A DNA stretch of 64,000 nucleotides from NCBI RefSeq assembly GCF_001613425.1, contig NZ_BDCI01000041.1, positions 62,001 through 126,000 of the forward strand, written 5' to 3'. This document shows positions 17,680-27,475 of the stretch, piece after piece. Origin of the DNA: Nocardia vulneris. Lineage in GTDB: Bacteria; Actinomycetota; Actinomycetes; Mycobacteriales; Mycobacteriaceae. Within the stretch, counting starts at the first letter, position 1; every line of letters begins with the position of its first letter. The notes beneath the pieces are model-generated. The model saw nothing but the letters and a program-made list of their open reading frames with translations. It had not been told where the DNA came from and searched no databases. The translations under genes were made by a program, and so were the position numbers.

Positions 17680-18984
17680 GTGACCGTGTATTGGGCCGAA
17701 TACGCCTGGCTGCCAGATGGTTTGGCGGCCGGGGTGACGATCGATGTGCGCGGCACGGCGGTCCATGCGGTGGTCCCGGGCACCGAACCCGCCGGGGAGT
17801 TGCTGCGCGGGCTGACCGTGCCGGGATTCGCCAACGCGCACTCGCACGCCTTCCATCGTGCGCTGCGCGGCCGCACCCAGCACGATCAGGGCACGTTCTG
17901 GACCTGGCGGGAGCGCATGTACGCCGTTGCGGCGCGGCTGGATCCGGACTCGTACTACCGGCTGGCCCGCGCCGTCTACGCGGAGATGGTGCTGGCGGGC
18001 TACACCAGCGTCGGCGAGTTCCACTACCTGCACCACGCGCCGGGCGGCGTGCCCTATGCCGATCCCACCGCCATGAGCGCCGCCCTCGCCGCCGCCGCCA
18101 CGGACGCGGGCATCCGGCTGACCCTGCTCGACACCTGCTATCTCGCAGGCGGTTTCGAGGTCGAACTGGGCGAGCATCAGCTGCGCTTCAGCGACGGCAC
18201 CGTGGACGCGTGGGCCGCCCGCGCCGCCGCGTTCACGCCGGCCTCGGAGCTGGTGCGCACCGGCGTCGCCGCGCATTCGGTGCGGGCCGTGCCGTCGGCC
18301 GCGCTGCCGGTCATCGCGGCGGCGGCGGCCGGGCGGCCGTTGCATGTCCACCTGTCCGAGCAGCCCGCCGAGAACAGCGATTGCCTTGCCGCGCACGGTC
18401 TCACGCCGACGGCGCTGCTGGCGAAGACCGGGGTGCTCGGGCCGCAGACGGTCGCGGTCCACGCGACCCACCTCACCGCGTTGGACATCGGCCTGCTCGC
18501 CGACTCCGCCAGCCGGGCGTGCTTCTGTCCCACCACCGAACGGGACCTCGGTGACGGTATCGGCCCGGCGCGTGCGCTGTCCGACGCCGGCGTCGGACTG
18601 TGCCTCGGCACCGACAGTCACGCGGTGATCGACGCGTTCGAGGAGTGGCGGGCGCTCGAACTCGACGAACGTCTGGCCAGCCGGGCCCGCGGCCGTTTCA
18701 CCCCGGCCGAGTTGTACCGGGCCGCCACCGATCACGCGTCCATCGGCTGGCCCGAAGCCGGGCGGATCGCCGCCGGTGCGGCCGCCGACCTGGTCACCGT
18801 CGACCTGGATTCGATCCGCACCGCGGGCACCGCGCCCGCCGCCGCGCTGTTCGCCGCCGCCGCGAGTGATGTCCGCGCGGTGCTGATCGCCGGGCGGCCG
18901 GTCGTGACCGACCACCGCCACCTGCACGTGGACCACCCGGCAACCGTATTGCGAGAGGAGATCGAGGCCCTGTGTCGACCCTGA
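17680..18984 (+). CDS. hutF: Formimidoylglutamate deiminase HutF
   Basis: A 434-residue amidohydrolase-superfamily enzyme that hydrolyses N-formimino-L-glutamate to N-formyl-L-glutamate and ammonia. The metal-binding motif is His54-x-His56 in ANAHSHAFHRAL; later ligands lie in HVHLSEQP, VHATHLT and GTDSHAVID, the last including the catalytic Asp. The GTG at 17680 has GGAGG seven bases upstream. The presence of hutF commits the operon to the five-step route rather than direct formamide release. Its end overlaps hutI by 13 bases. Confidence 0.93.
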   Translation: MTVYWAEYAWLPDGLAAGVTIDVRGTAVHAVVPGTEPAGELLRGLTVPGFANAHSHAFHRALRGRTQHDQGTFWTWRERMYAVAARLDPDSYYRLARAVYAEMVLAGYTSVGEFHYLHHAPGGVPYADPTAMSAALAAAATDAGIRLTLLDTCYLAGGFEVELGEHQLRFSDGTVDAWAARAAAFTPASELVRTGVAAHSVRAVPSAALPVIAAAAAGRPLHVHLSEQPAENSDCLAAHGLTPTALLAKTGVLGPQTVAVHATHLTALDIGLLADSASRACFCPTTERDLGDGIGPARALSDAGVGLCLGTDSHAVIDAFEEWRALELDERLASRARGRFTPAELYRAATDHASIGWPEAGRIAAGAAADLVTVDLDSIRTAGTAPAAALFAAAASDVRAVLIAGRPVVTDHRHLHVDHPATVLREEIEALCRP

Positions 18985-20129
18985 TCACCGGTATCGGCGA
19001 ACTCACCACCAATACCGAGGAGGGCCAGCTGCGCGACGCGGCGGTGCTGCTCGACGGCCAGCGCATCGCCTGGGTCGGCCCGGCCGCCGCGGCGCCCGCG
19101 GCCGACGAACGGGTCGACGTCGGCGGTCGCGCCGTGCTGCCCGGCTGGGTCGACAGCCACACCCACCTCGTCTTCGCCGGGGACCGCACCGCCGAGTTCG
19201 AGGCGCGGATGGCGGGACGGCCCTACCGCGCGGGCGGCATCGCGACCACCGTCGCCGCCACGAGAGCCGCATCGGACGAACAACTTTCGGCCAATCTGGC
19301 CCGGCACATCGCCGAGGCCCGGCGGCAGGGCACCACCTGTCTCGAGACCAAGACGGGCTACGGGCTCAGCGTCGCCGACGAGCTGCGCTCCGCCCGGCTC
19401 GCCGCCGCGGCCGCCGACGAGGTGACCTTCCTCGGCGCGCACCTCGTGCCGTCCGGGATGACCGCCGACCACTACGTCGACCTGGTGTGCGGCGCGATGC
19501 TCGACGCGGTCGCGCCCTACGTCCGGTGGGCCGACGTGTTCTGTGAGACCGGCGCGTTCGACGAAGCGCAGACCGACCGGGTGCTCCGGGCGGCCGCTGC
19601 GCGCGGCCTCGGGTTGCGCGTGCACGGTAACCAGCTCGGCGCGGGGCCCGGCGTGCAATTGGCGGTGAAACACGGTGCGGCGAGCGTGGATCACTGCACC
19701 TATCTGACCGACGCCGATATCGAAGCGCTCGCCGCCTCCGACACCGTCGCCACCGTGCTGCCCGCCTGCGATCTGTCCACCCGGCAGCGACTCGCCCCCG
19801 CCCGCGCGCTGCTGGACGCGGGCGCGACGGTCGCGCTGGCCACCAACGCGAACCCCGGCAGCTCCTACACCACCTCGATGGCGTTCTGCGTGGCGACCGC
19901 GGTTCTGCAGATGGGTCTTTCGGTCGCCGAAGCGGTGTACGCCGCGACCGCGGGCGGCGCGCGTGCGCTGCGCCGCGACGACGTCGGCGTGCTGCGGGTC
20001 GGTGCGCGCGCGGATCTCCAGGTGCTGGACGCGCCGTCGGTCACGCACCTGGCTTATCGACCGGGCGTGCCGTTGACGTTCGCGGTGTGGCGGTTGGGCC
20101 GGGCGGTCGTGGCGCCGGTGCGCGACTGA
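18972..20129 (+). CDS. hutI: Imidazolonepropionase HutI
   Basis: A 385-residue amidohydrolase that opens the imidazolone ring to give N-formimino-L-glutamate, the third step. Metal ligands His63 and His65 are in DSHTHLVFAG; the substrate-binding segments ETKTGYGLS and SVDHCTY and the late ATNANPGSSYT fit HutI. GTG start inside the end of hutF, so translation is coupled. Last gene of the hut operon; it converges on the sugar dehydrogenase gene six bases away. Confidence 0.95.
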   Translation: MSTLITGIGELTTNTEEGQLRDAAVLLDGQRIAWVGPAAAAPAADERVDVGGRAVLPGWVDSHTHLVFAGDRTAEFEARMAGRPYRAGGIATTVAATRAASDEQLSANLARHIAEARRQGTTCLETKTGYGLSVADELRSARLAAAAADEVTFLGAHLVPSGMTADHYVDLVCGAMLDAVAPYVRWADVFCETGAFDEAQTDRVLRAAAARGLGLRVHGNQLGAGPGVQLAVKHGAASVDHCTYLTDADIEALAASDTVATVLPACDLSTRQRLAPARALLDAGATVALATNANPGSSYTTSMAFCVATAVLQMGLSVAEAVYAATAGGARALRRDDVGVLRVGARADLQVLDAPSVTHLAYRPGVPLTFAVWRLGRAVVAPVRD

Positions 20130-20134
20130 TCGGT

Positions 20135-21274
20135 TCAGCGTGCTGGAAAGCGTACGACGCGATCGTCGTTCGGTCGCTCGTCGCCGCGTCCGTCGGTGTT
20201 GGAGGTGGTGATCCACAGTGCGCCGTCCAGTGCCGCGATGACGGTGCGCAGGCGGCCGTAGGTGTTGCGCAGTTCGGCGCGTGGCTCGCCGGGTACCCCG
20301 TCGCGCAGGGGCACCACCCACAGCCGCTCGCCGCGCAACGCCGCGACATACAGTGTGTCCCCGCCGATCGCGATGCCGGAGGGCGACGCCTCGGCGGTCG
20401 ACCAGGTGAGCAGCGGCTCGGTGAATCCGCGATCGGCGCCGCCTTTCCCCTCGACGGTCGGCCACCCGTAGTTGCGCCCTGGTTCGATCAGGTTGATCTC
20501 GTCGAACCTGTTCTGCCCGAACTCCGCCGCGAACAAGCGGCCCGAACCGTCCCACGCCAAGCCCTGCACATTGCGATGGCCCAGGCTGTAGACCGGCGAT
20601 CCCGGCGTCGGGTTACCTTGCGCCGGTTGGCCTTCCGGGGTGAGCCGGAGGATCTTCCCGTTAGGGCCGGCGGGATCTTGCGAGAGCGCGCTCTGCCCAG
20701 CGTCGCCGGTCCCCACATACAGCATGCCGTCCGGCCCGAAGGCGATCCGTCCACCATTGTGGTTGCCCGCCTTGGCGATTCCGGCGAAGATCAGCTCCGG
20801 TGGCCCGTCCGGCCGCAACCGGACGATCCGATTGTCGTTCTCCGCCGTGAAATAGGCATACACCTGGCGGTTTTCGAGATACTGCGGGGACAGCGCGATA
20901 CCCAACAGCCCGCCTTCGCCGCGCGCGACGACGCCGGGCACCTGATGCACCTGCTCGGGCGCCTGTCCCGGCATGATCCGCAGAATCCGCCCGCTGTCGC
21001 GCTCGGCCACCAGGGCTCCGCCGCCGGGGATGAGCGCCAGGCCCCACGGCACCTCGATGCCCTGTGCGATCTCCTCGGCCGCGTCGAGCGCGGGGGTGCC
21101 CGCCGGGTTGCTCGCCGCGGTGACGGGCGCGGTGGTCACCGGTGCGGTGCCGGTCGGCGCGGTGGCCGGGTCGTCGGACTCCGCACACGCGGACAAGACT
21201 CCGACCAGCAGCATCGCCGCCGTCCCGGCGCGCATCCAGCGACCGCTGCCCGACCTGATCGCCGCCTTGCGCAC
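20135..21274 (-). CDS. PQQ-dependent sugar dehydrogenase-like lipoprotein (glucose/sorbosone dehydrogenase family)
   Basis: A 379-residue extracellular protein. The N-terminal signal ends in a lipobox, VLSAC, followed by a Thr/Pro/Ala linker. The rest is a six-bladed beta-propeller of the soluble glucose dehydrogenase/aldose sugar dehydrogenase family, with GEGGLLGIALSP, KAGNHNGGRIAFGPDG and YSLGHRNVQGLAW as the PQQ/Ca-binding landmarks. I chose the GTG at 21274 because GGAGG precedes it by seven bases and it starts just before the signal peptide. Divergent from a LysR gene. Confidence 0.87.
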   Translation of the reverse strand: MRKAAIRSGSGRWMRAGTAAMLLVGVLSACAESDDPATAPTGTAPVTTAPVTAASNPAGTPALDAAEEIAQGIEVPWGLALIPGGGALVAERDSGRILRIMPGQAPEQVHQVPGVVARGEGGLLGIALSPQYLENRQVYAYFTAENDNRIVRLRPDGPPELIFAGIAKAGNHNGGRIAFGPDGMLYVGTGDAGQSALSQDPAGPNGKILRLTPEGQPAQGNPTPGSPVYSLGHRNVQGLAWDGSGRLFAAEFGQNRFDEINLIEPGRNYGWPTVEGKGGADRGFTEPLLTWSTAEASPSGIAIGGDTLYVAALRGERLWVVPLRDGVPGEPRAELRNTYGRLRTVIAALDGALWITTSNTDGRGDERPNDDRVVRFPAR

Positions 21275-21427
21275 GAGCGCACCTCCGCTGTCGTCGCGTG
21301 TGGACATCGAGCTGTCCATTGTCGTCCAGCGGGCCGCGCGGCGCGCTGGAACAAGCCGCATCGGTGACCCGCGCGGCCCGGGCGGTAGCCTGACCCAAGT
21401 CTTGTCCCCGAACCCCGCAGAGGTCAT

Positions 21428-22363
21428 GTGGAACTTCGTCAACTGAGATACTTCGTCGCGGTGGCCGAAGAACTACATTTCGGCAGGGCGGCCGAGCGGC
21501 TGATGATCGTGCAGTCGTCGGTCAGCCAGCAGCTCAGCAGGCTGGAGCGTGAGCTCGGCGTGGTCCTGCTGGAACGTTCACCCCGCAGCGTCCGGCTCAC
21601 CGAGGCCGGGGCGGCGTTCCTGCCTGCCGCCCGCCGGGTACTGGCGGCGGAGCGGCGCGCGCGGTCCAGCGTCGCCGATTTCCTCACCCCGCCTTCGGTA
21701 TTGCGGATCGGGACCAGCCGCGGCATGGGTGAGCGTCTGGAGAGATTGCTCGTCGCGCTGAAACAGCGCGCCCCGGGCCTGAAGGTCGAACTGACCTCCG
21801 CCGCCCTGGGGCAGCGCCTGCGCAAGGTCTCGGAATACGAGTGGGACGCGGCGTTTCTGCGCGGTGAGGTGGCGGCCCCGGAGGGCGTGCGCCAGATCCC
21901 GGTCTGGTACGACGAGTTGGTGGTCGCGCTGCCCGCCGATCACCCCTCGGCGCGTGACCGCTGCGTGGATCTGGCCGAACTGGCCGAGCTGCCGTTGTAT
22001 CTGACGAACCGGCTCAACAACGCGTTACTCGACGACCTGGTGCTCACCGCTTGCCACAACGCGGGTTTCGAGCCGGTGCTCGGCCCCGAGCAGATCTCCA
22101 TCCAGGACACCCTGGCGGTGCTCGGCGCGGGCGAACCCGGTTGGACCGTACTGTACGCACCGCACGCCCGCCTGTTGCGCAGTAGCAGAGTGGCGTTCCT
22201 GCCGCTGTGCACACCGGGTGTGCTCGCCTTGCCGACGGTGCTCGCCGTGCGCAGCAGCGCGATGGACCGCCTGCAGCCGTTACTGGAGGCCTGCAAGGAC
22301 GTCGCGCTGGGTGATGCCGGGCTGGATGAGGAAGACCTGGGCGACCAGGACCGGGCGTCCTGA
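21428..22363 (+). CDS. LysR family transcriptional regulator
   Basis: A 311-residue LysR protein starting MELRQLRYFVAVAEELHFG with the helix-turn-helix GRAAERLMIVQSSVSQQLSRLE and a periplasmic-binding-protein-like effector domain. GTG start with AGAGG upstream. It is divergent from the sugar dehydrogenase gene (153 bases between starts) and might control it, but an operator is not obvious. The inducer is unknown. Confidence 0.9.
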   Translation: MELRQLRYFVAVAEELHFGRAAERLMIVQSSVSQQLSRLERELGVVLLERSPRSVRLTEAGAAFLPAARRVLAAERRARSSVADFLTPPSVLRIGTSRGMGERLERLLVALKQRAPGLKVELTSAALGQRLRKVSEYEWDAAFLRGEVAAPEGVRQIPVWYDELVVALPADHPSARDRCVDLAELAELPLYLTNRLNNALLDDLVLTACHNAGFEPVLGPEQISIQDTLAVLGAGEPGWTVLYAPHARLLRSSRVAFLPLCTPGVLALPTVLAVRSSAMDRLQPLLEACKDVALGDAGLDEEDLGDQDRAS

Positions 22364-22679
22364 CCCGGGACCGGTGTGGCCGGCCGGGTCCGTGACCGGC
22401 TTCGTGACTCAGCCCAGATGTGTGCCGTACCAATCCGATACGCGCCGCCAGGCTTCCCTCGCCGCGCCCGGCGCGTACCGCTGTCGTACGCGGCCGTACC
22501 CCGAATCCCGGCAGCCCGAGCCGGCGCAGTGCGTCGTGACGGTTCAGCAGGCCGTCCGCGTACTCGGCGGAATGCCCGACCGGGCCGTACCTCCCAGGAA
22601 ATTTGCGCACCGATTGCTATGTTGTCTCCTCGCTACACCGTAACTCAATCAGCGTGCGAGAACTCAGTCGAGGAGACGG
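22364..22679. other. Intergenic region before the CocE-type hydrolase gene
   Basis: A 316-base gap. The last 80 bases are AT-richer and should carry the promoter of the hydrolase gene, and AGGAG lies at 22671-22675. I see no further gene, repeat or strong hairpin. Confidence 0.5.
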
Positions 22680-24752
22680 ATGCGTTCGGGGCGTCAAGTG
22701 GCACAACGGTTTGTCAGTGTGGCTCGAGTGGTAGCGGCGGCAGCCGTGCTCGTGGTCGGCGGTCTATCCGCGGTCGACTCCCTATCCGGTGCCGCAGCCG
22801 CGGAACCGAGCAGCGACTCCGACAGTCAGCGCAGCGAGCGCTGGACCGCACTACATGACGGGCCGCAGCCCTACGCCGATGTGCACATCGACTGGGACGT
22901 CCCCATCCGGATGAGCGACGGTGTCGTGTTGAAGGCCAACGTGTACCGCCCGATGGACGCCGCCGGGCAGATCGAGCAGCAGCCGCTGCCGACGATCGTG
23001 AATCTCACGCCGTACAGCAAACTGGCGTCCAATCTGGTCGATTCGGCGCTGGCCATCCCGAATCTGCAACCGATGGCGGTGGACCTGATCCGGCGGATGG
23101 ACCTGTCCGGCACCCCGGTCAGCGGTTTCGAGGATCTGCTGCACGCACTCGACGGCGGCACCGTACACACCGTGCTCGGCATCGATCGCGACCTCATCCG
23201 CAGCGGCTACACGCAGGTGGTCGCCGATGTCCGGGGGACCGGCTTCTCCCAGGGGATGTGGGACACGCTCGGCGCGCGTGAGCAGCTGGACACCCGGGAA
23301 GTGATCGAGTGGGCCGCAGCCCAGCCGTGGTCCACCGGCAAGGTCGGCATGAACGGCGGCTCCTACGCGGGCATCAATCAGCTCCGTGCGGCCGAAAACG
23401 CCCCGGCCGCACTGAAAGCCATCTTCCCGGTGACGCCGGGCAGCGACCTGATGCGCGACGTCGTCGCGCCGGGCGGCGGCATCGGCACCACCTTCATGCC
23501 GCTCTGGCTGAGCAACGTGAACCAGATGAAGGTGCTGCCCGACGTGCGCTCGATGCTCGACGGCACCTTCGACTGGCAGTGGTTCCACGACCGGATGGCC
23601 GACCCGTCCACCAATTACGACCTGCTGGTGCAGGCGCTGGTCACGCCGTCGCTGGACGCCGTGCCGCCCGCTCTGGCCGAGCTGCTGGACGAGAACAGCG
23701 AACTGCGCCAAGGCATTCTGGGTCACCCCGAGCGGATCACCGTGCCCACCTTCGTCTACAGCGGCTGGCACGATATCTTCGCCAACAGCGCCACCAAGCT
23801 CTACAACGCGATCCCGTTGGCCCCGAACCAGAAACAACTGATCGTCGGCGACACTTACCACGCGAATCCGGGTTCGGGCACCGGTTTCCCGGGTGCGCCG
23901 CCGCGGTTGCCGGTGTTGCAGCGGGTGTGGTTCGACAAGTGGCTCAAGGACATCGACCACGGGATCGGCGGCTTCGGCCCGGTGACCGTCTGGGAGCAGG
24001 GCGGCGGCTGGATCACGCTGGGAGAGTTCCCGCAGACCGACGTCACCCATCGGCGGGTGTATCTGACCGCTGCGCCGAGCGGCACCGCGACGAGCGTCTA
24101 CGACGGGTCGCTGTCCACCGCGGGACCGGCGGAAACCAAGACGCTGACGGTGGCCCCCGGCTTGAGCACCGTGTGTTCGCGCGACGCCGCCCAGGGTTCG
24201 GCGGGTCTCACCGCCGCAGTGGACATGTGCGCCAAGGATTCCCGGATCGCCGAGCAGAACGCGCTGACCTTCACCGGCGCACCGGTCACCGAGCCGACGG
24301 TCATCTCCGGGCCGATCAACGCCCATCTCAACACCGTGCACGACGCGACCGACGGTTATTGGTCGGTGACCGTGAACGATGTTGCGCCGGACGGTACTTC
24401 CACCGTGCTGAGCACCGGGCAGCTGACCGCGTCGATGCGCGCGGTGGACGAGGCGAAGAGCACCCGTTCGGCCAACGGTGATTTCACGGCCCCGTACAAC
24501 CCGATCACCCTGGATCGGCTGCTGCCCGTGGTGCCCGGTGAGCCGACGGCGCTGGACATCGCCGTCATCCCGGTGCAGGCGGTGCTGCAACCGGGTCATC
24601 GACTGCGCGTCGACGTCTTCGCCGGAAACTCGCCGAAGGCACTGGCTTTCCGGCCGCTGCTGAACAACACCGAGCTGAAACCGCAATCGCTGCTGCTGGA
24701 TCCGGCCGCGCCGAGCTTCGTCAACCTGCCGACCAGCAGGCCGCTCGACTGA
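22680..24752 (+). CDS. Secreted CocE/NonD family hydrolase (peptidase S15-like)
   Basis: A 690-residue exported alpha/beta hydrolase with a signal peptide of about 40 residues ending near GAAAAEP. The catalytic Ser228 is in NGGSYAGIN, preceded by the oxyanion-type VVADVRGTGFSQG; the triad acid and His are expected around HDIFANS and TYHANPG. The C-terminal part is the jelly-roll domain of the X-Pro dipeptidyl-peptidase/cocaine esterase family. Substrate is unknown; peptides or acyl esters are both possible. Transcribed toward the luciferase-like gene. Confidence 0.88.
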   Translation: MRSGRQVAQRFVSVARVVAAAAVLVVGGLSAVDSLSGAAAAEPSSDSDSQRSERWTALHDGPQPYADVHIDWDVPIRMSDGVVLKANVYRPMDAAGQIEQQPLPTIVNLTPYSKLASNLVDSALAIPNLQPMAVDLIRRMDLSGTPVSGFEDLLHALDGGTVHTVLGIDRDLIRSGYTQVVADVRGTGFSQGMWDTLGAREQLDTREVIEWAAAQPWSTGKVGMNGGSYAGINQLRAAENAPAALKAIFPVTPGSDLMRDVVAPGGGIGTTFMPLWLSNVNQMKVLPDVRSMLDGTFDWQWFHDRMADPSTNYDLLVQALVTPSLDAVPPALAELLDENSELRQGILGHPERITVPTFVYSGWHDIFANSATKLYNAIPLAPNQKQLIVGDTYHANPGSGTGFPGAPPRLPVLQRVWFDKWLKDIDHGIGGFGPVTVWEQGGGWITLGEFPQTDVTHRRVYLTAAPSGTATSVYDGSLSTAGPAETKTLTVAPGLSTVCSRDAAQGSAGLTAAVDMCAKDSRIAEQNALTFTGAPVTEPTVISGPINAHLNTVHDATDGYWSVTVNDVAPDGTSTVLSTGQLTASMRAVDEAKSTRSANGDFTAPYNPITLDRLLPVVPGEPTALDIAVIPVQAVLQPGHRLRVDVFAGNSPKALAFRPLLNNTELKPQSLLLDPAAPSFVNLPTSRPLD

Positions 24753-24778
24753 GCCGAGCGGCGCCGCCGGTCCGCGGG

Positions 24779-25699
24779 TCAGAGCTTGGCCTGCACCTGG
24801 TCCGCGATGAGCGCGAGGTGGTCGAGGTCGTCGAGATCGAGGATCTGCAAGTAGATCCGCTGGGTACCGATCTCGGCGTAGCGTCCGATCTTGTCGACCA
24901 CTTCGGCGGGCGAGCCGGCCAGGCCGTTCGTCTTCAGTTCGGCCACCTCGCGGCCGATCGCGGCGGCGCGCCGGGCCACCTCGGCGTCGTTCGCGCCGAC
25001 GCAGGCGACGAGACCGTTCGAGTAGACGAGGTCCTCGCTCCGGCGGCCACGGGCCTCGGCGGCGGCCCGCACCCGGTCGAACTGGGCGGCGCTGTCCTCG
25101 ATCGAGGCGAACGGGATGTTGAACTCGGTCGCGTACTCGGCGGCCAGGCGCGGCGTGCGTTTGGCGCCGAGGCCGCCGATCAGCAACGGCACCGGACTCT
25201 GCACCGGCTTCGGCAAGGCCGGGGAGTCGGTGAGCTGGTAGTGCTGGCCGCTGTAGGAGAAGGTGTCGCCGGGCTTGGTGGACCACAGCCCGGTGATGAT
25301 CGCGAGCTGCTCCTCGAACCGCGCGAACTTGTCCGCGGGGAAGGGGATGCCGTAGGCGGCGTGCTCCTCGGCGAACCAGCCGCTGCCGATACCCAGCTCC
25401 ACCCGGCCGCCGGACATCTGGTCCACCTGCGCGACCTGGATGGCCAGCGGGCCGGGCAGCCGGAAGGTGGCGGCGGTGACCAGGGTGCCCAGCCGGATCC
25501 GCTTGGTCTCCCTGGCCAGTCCGGCGAGGGTGATCCACGCGTCGGTGGGGCCGGGCAGGCCGTCGGCGGCGCCCATCGGGAGGTAGTGGTCGGACCGGAA
25601 GAACGCGTCGAATCCCAGATCCTCGGTGGCCTTGGCAACGGTGAGCAGGGTGTCGTAGCTCGCACCCTGCTGTGGTTCGGTGAAGATGCGCAATTCCAT
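24779..25699 (-). CDS. LLM class (luciferase-like) oxidoreductase, probably F420-dependent
   Basis: A 306-residue TIM-barrel flavin/F420 oxidoreductase starting MELRIFTEPQQGASYDTLL. Family landmarks are RSDHYLPMG, TKRIRLGTLVTAATFR, VELGIGSGWFAEEH and PLLIGGLGAKRTPRLAAEYA. F420 use is likely for mycolata members of this group but not proven. In-frame sequence continues upstream but lacks family similarity, so I start at the ATG at 25699; a ribosome binding site is not clear. It is divergent from the biosynthetic cluster. Confidence 0.86.
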   Translation of the reverse strand: MELRIFTEPQQGASYDTLLTVAKATEDLGFDAFFRSDHYLPMGAADGLPGPTDAWITLAGLARETKRIRLGTLVTAATFRLPGPLAIQVAQVDQMSGGRVELGIGSGWFAEEHAAYGIPFPADKFARFEEQLAIITGLWSTKPGDTFSYSGQHYQLTDSPALPKPVQSPVPLLIGGLGAKRTPRLAAEYATEFNIPFASIEDSAAQFDRVRAAAEARGRRSEDLVYSNGLVACVGANDAEVARRAAAIGREVAELKTNGLAGSPAEVVDKIGRYAEIGTQRIYLQILDLDDLDHLALIADQVQAKL

Positions 25700-26422
25700 G
25701 AGCACCATCGTGCCCGAGCTCCGCGGCACCGGCGCGGGCCGGGGGTGTGGTGTCGTGACGCCCGTCTCGGCGGGCCGGCGGCCCCGTGCGGGAGGGTCAA
25801 TGACAAGTTCCTGCCACTCGGCGGTCCGCGGCACACACCGCAGCGAGAACGCATGTGTCCGAGTCGGATTCGGTGCTGCGAAAGGTGTTGGTGTGCACAA
25901 CAATTCGCAAGATCAACGATCGTGGTGTCTAACATCCTGCGGCATAACGCATCTCGATGGCAGTGCGGTCGTGGGATCATGGGCAGTCGGTTTCTTAGTA
26001 TTGCCTGACCTGACCCGGTCGGGTAACCTCAGTTGCCAGACGATCTAGATGAGACCGAGTCGAAATAGTCGGATCGTCCGTGCCGGTATCGACGCAATGG
26101 GGGTCTAGTTGTGGTGATGCGAACCAATGAGATGTCAATCTTTCTGACCTGATTGTCAGCGGGATCGGGTTTCCTGCTGCAATTATTCGGTGGTTCTGTC
26201 GATTGCTCTGTCCGTGCGAGGCCCAACGATGTGGATCGCACGATTCTCCCAACGGCGTGGAATTCGGAGCGTTGACCAGCGAGTGACGGCGGTAGTGCGG
26301 TGCCGTCACTGGGTATTGTTGCCGACTTCGTTGTTCGGCTGACACACGAAAATCAACACTGCCCGCCGCCCTGGTGCGGTGCGGTAGTGCTGGGCTGTGT
26401 CGATTTCCCTGGAGGATGATTA
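25700..26422. other. Long leader region upstream of the biosynthetic cluster
   Basis: A 723-base gap between the divergent LLM gene and the first ketosynthase gene. From about 25,880 to 26,350 the sequence is visibly poorer in GC than its surroundings and has no credible coding frame. It contains a perfect hairpin at 26282-26310, a 10-base direct repeat GCGGTAGTGC (26289-26298 and 26381-26390), and the ribosome binding site GGAGG at 26411-26415. It is the likely control region of the cluster. Confidence 0.6.
26282..26310. promoter_or_regulatory. Perfect inverted repeat upstream of the ketosynthase operon
   Basis: AGTGACGGC (26282-26290) and GCCGTCACT (26302-26310) form a 9-bp perfect repeat with an 11-base loop, about 112 bases before the first gene. 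No U-tract follows, so an operator or leader hairpin is at least as likely as a terminator. Confidence 0.5.
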
Positions 26423-27472
26423 ATGGTCCTATCTCGTATCGAATCCATCGGCACCTATGTGCCGGAAAAGGTGGTCACCACCGAGGAATTGGTGGGACGG
26501 CTGGATCCGGAATTCCGCTTCGATCTGGAGCGGATCACCGGAATTCGGGAGCGGCGGGTGCATCGGAACGCGGACGGAATCGTCGAGGATTCCTGTGTTC
26601 TGGCATCGACGGCCGCACAACAGTGTCTGGACAATTCCCGATATACGGCCGAAGACCTGGACATCGTGATCTCGACGTCGATAACACGAACTGTCGCCGG
26701 GACCAAGTTCTATTATGAACCGTCGTTCGCGCTGCTCGTCCGGAACACGATCGGTGCGCACGACGCGAAATACTTCGATATCACGAACGCGTGCGCGGGC
26801 ATGTCCACCGGCGTGCTGATCCTGGACAGCATGATCAGGGCCGGCCTGGTCCGGCGCGGTCTGGTGGTCAGCGGAGAGCAGATCACCCCGATCGCGGAGA
26901 CCGCGGTGCGGGAGATCTCCAAGAAGTACGACCCGCATTTCGCCGCACTCACCGTCGGCGACGCGGGCGCCGCGGTGCTCCTGGACGCGGAAGGCAGTCC
27001 CGGCGATTCGATCGAATTCATCGACATGATGACCTCGGCCGAATACGCCGACCTCTGCATCGGTATGCCCAGCGATCGGAATCAGGGTATCGCGATGTAC
27101 ACCGACAATCGTGCCATGCAGAACGAGGAACGGTATCTGCAAGGTATTCGTCGATTGCGGGACTATCTGGCGACCCGTGGGTCTTCGTTCGAGCACGAAG
27201 GCTTCGACTTCGTCATCCATCACCAGTTCAGCAAACCCGCGCTCGATTACGTCAACAGCCTGATGGTGCGCGAATACGAGAGTCCGCAACCGGAACATCT
27301 CACGTCGCTGGAAAAATACGGCAACACCGCGTCGACATCCCATTTCGTGGTGCTGCACGACCATCTGAAACGCGGCGAGATACCGCCCGGGTCGAAGGTG
27401 CTGATCGTTCCGTCCGCGTCCGGAATGGTCTACGGGACCATCTCCGTATCTCTGCGTGAAGTAGGTGTGTGA
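26423..27472 (+). CDS. KAS III-type beta-ketoacyl synthase (FabH/OleA superfamily), catalytically intact
   Basis: A 349-residue thiolase-fold condensing enzyme. The full Cys-His-Asn set is present: Cys124 in TNACAGMSTG, His266 or His267 in FVIHHQFSKP, and Asn301 in EKYGNTAST. It should load an acyl group on Cys124 and condense it with a second acyl-CoA or acyl-ACP. Length fits KAS III/OleA-like enzymes. The ATG follows GGAGG by seven bases. First gene of a six-gene operon, followed after three bases by a degenerate paralogue, which suggests a heterodimer as in PqsBC or NltAB systems. Substrates are not predictable. Confidence 0.88.
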   Translation: MVLSRIESIGTYVPEKVVTTEELVGRLDPEFRFDLERITGIRERRVHRNADGIVEDSCVLASTAAQQCLDNSRYTAEDLDIVISTSITRTVAGTKFYYEPSFALLVRNTIGAHDAKYFDITNACAGMSTGVLILDSMIRAGLVRRGLVVSGEQITPIAETAVREISKKYDPHFAALTVGDAGAAVLLDAEGSPGDSIEFIDMMTSAEYADLCIGMPSDRNQGIAMYTDNRAMQNEERYLQGIRRLRDYLATRGSSFEHEGFDFVIHHQFSKPALDYVNSLMVREYESPQPEHLTSLEKYGNTASTSHFVVLHDHLKRGEIPPGSKVLIVPSASGMVYGTISVSLREVGV

Positions 27473-27475
27473 GCC

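Noticed and set aside
22851..25538. An 895-codon antisense frame spanning the CocE-type hydrolase and part of the LLM gene
   Set aside because: It has a low-complexity composition, overlaps two recognisable genes and has no ribosome binding site or domain.
26282..26310. A rho-independent terminator for the region upstream of the cluster
   Set aside because: No gene on the plus strand ends upstream within reach and no U-tract follows, so I list it as a regulatory hairpin instead.
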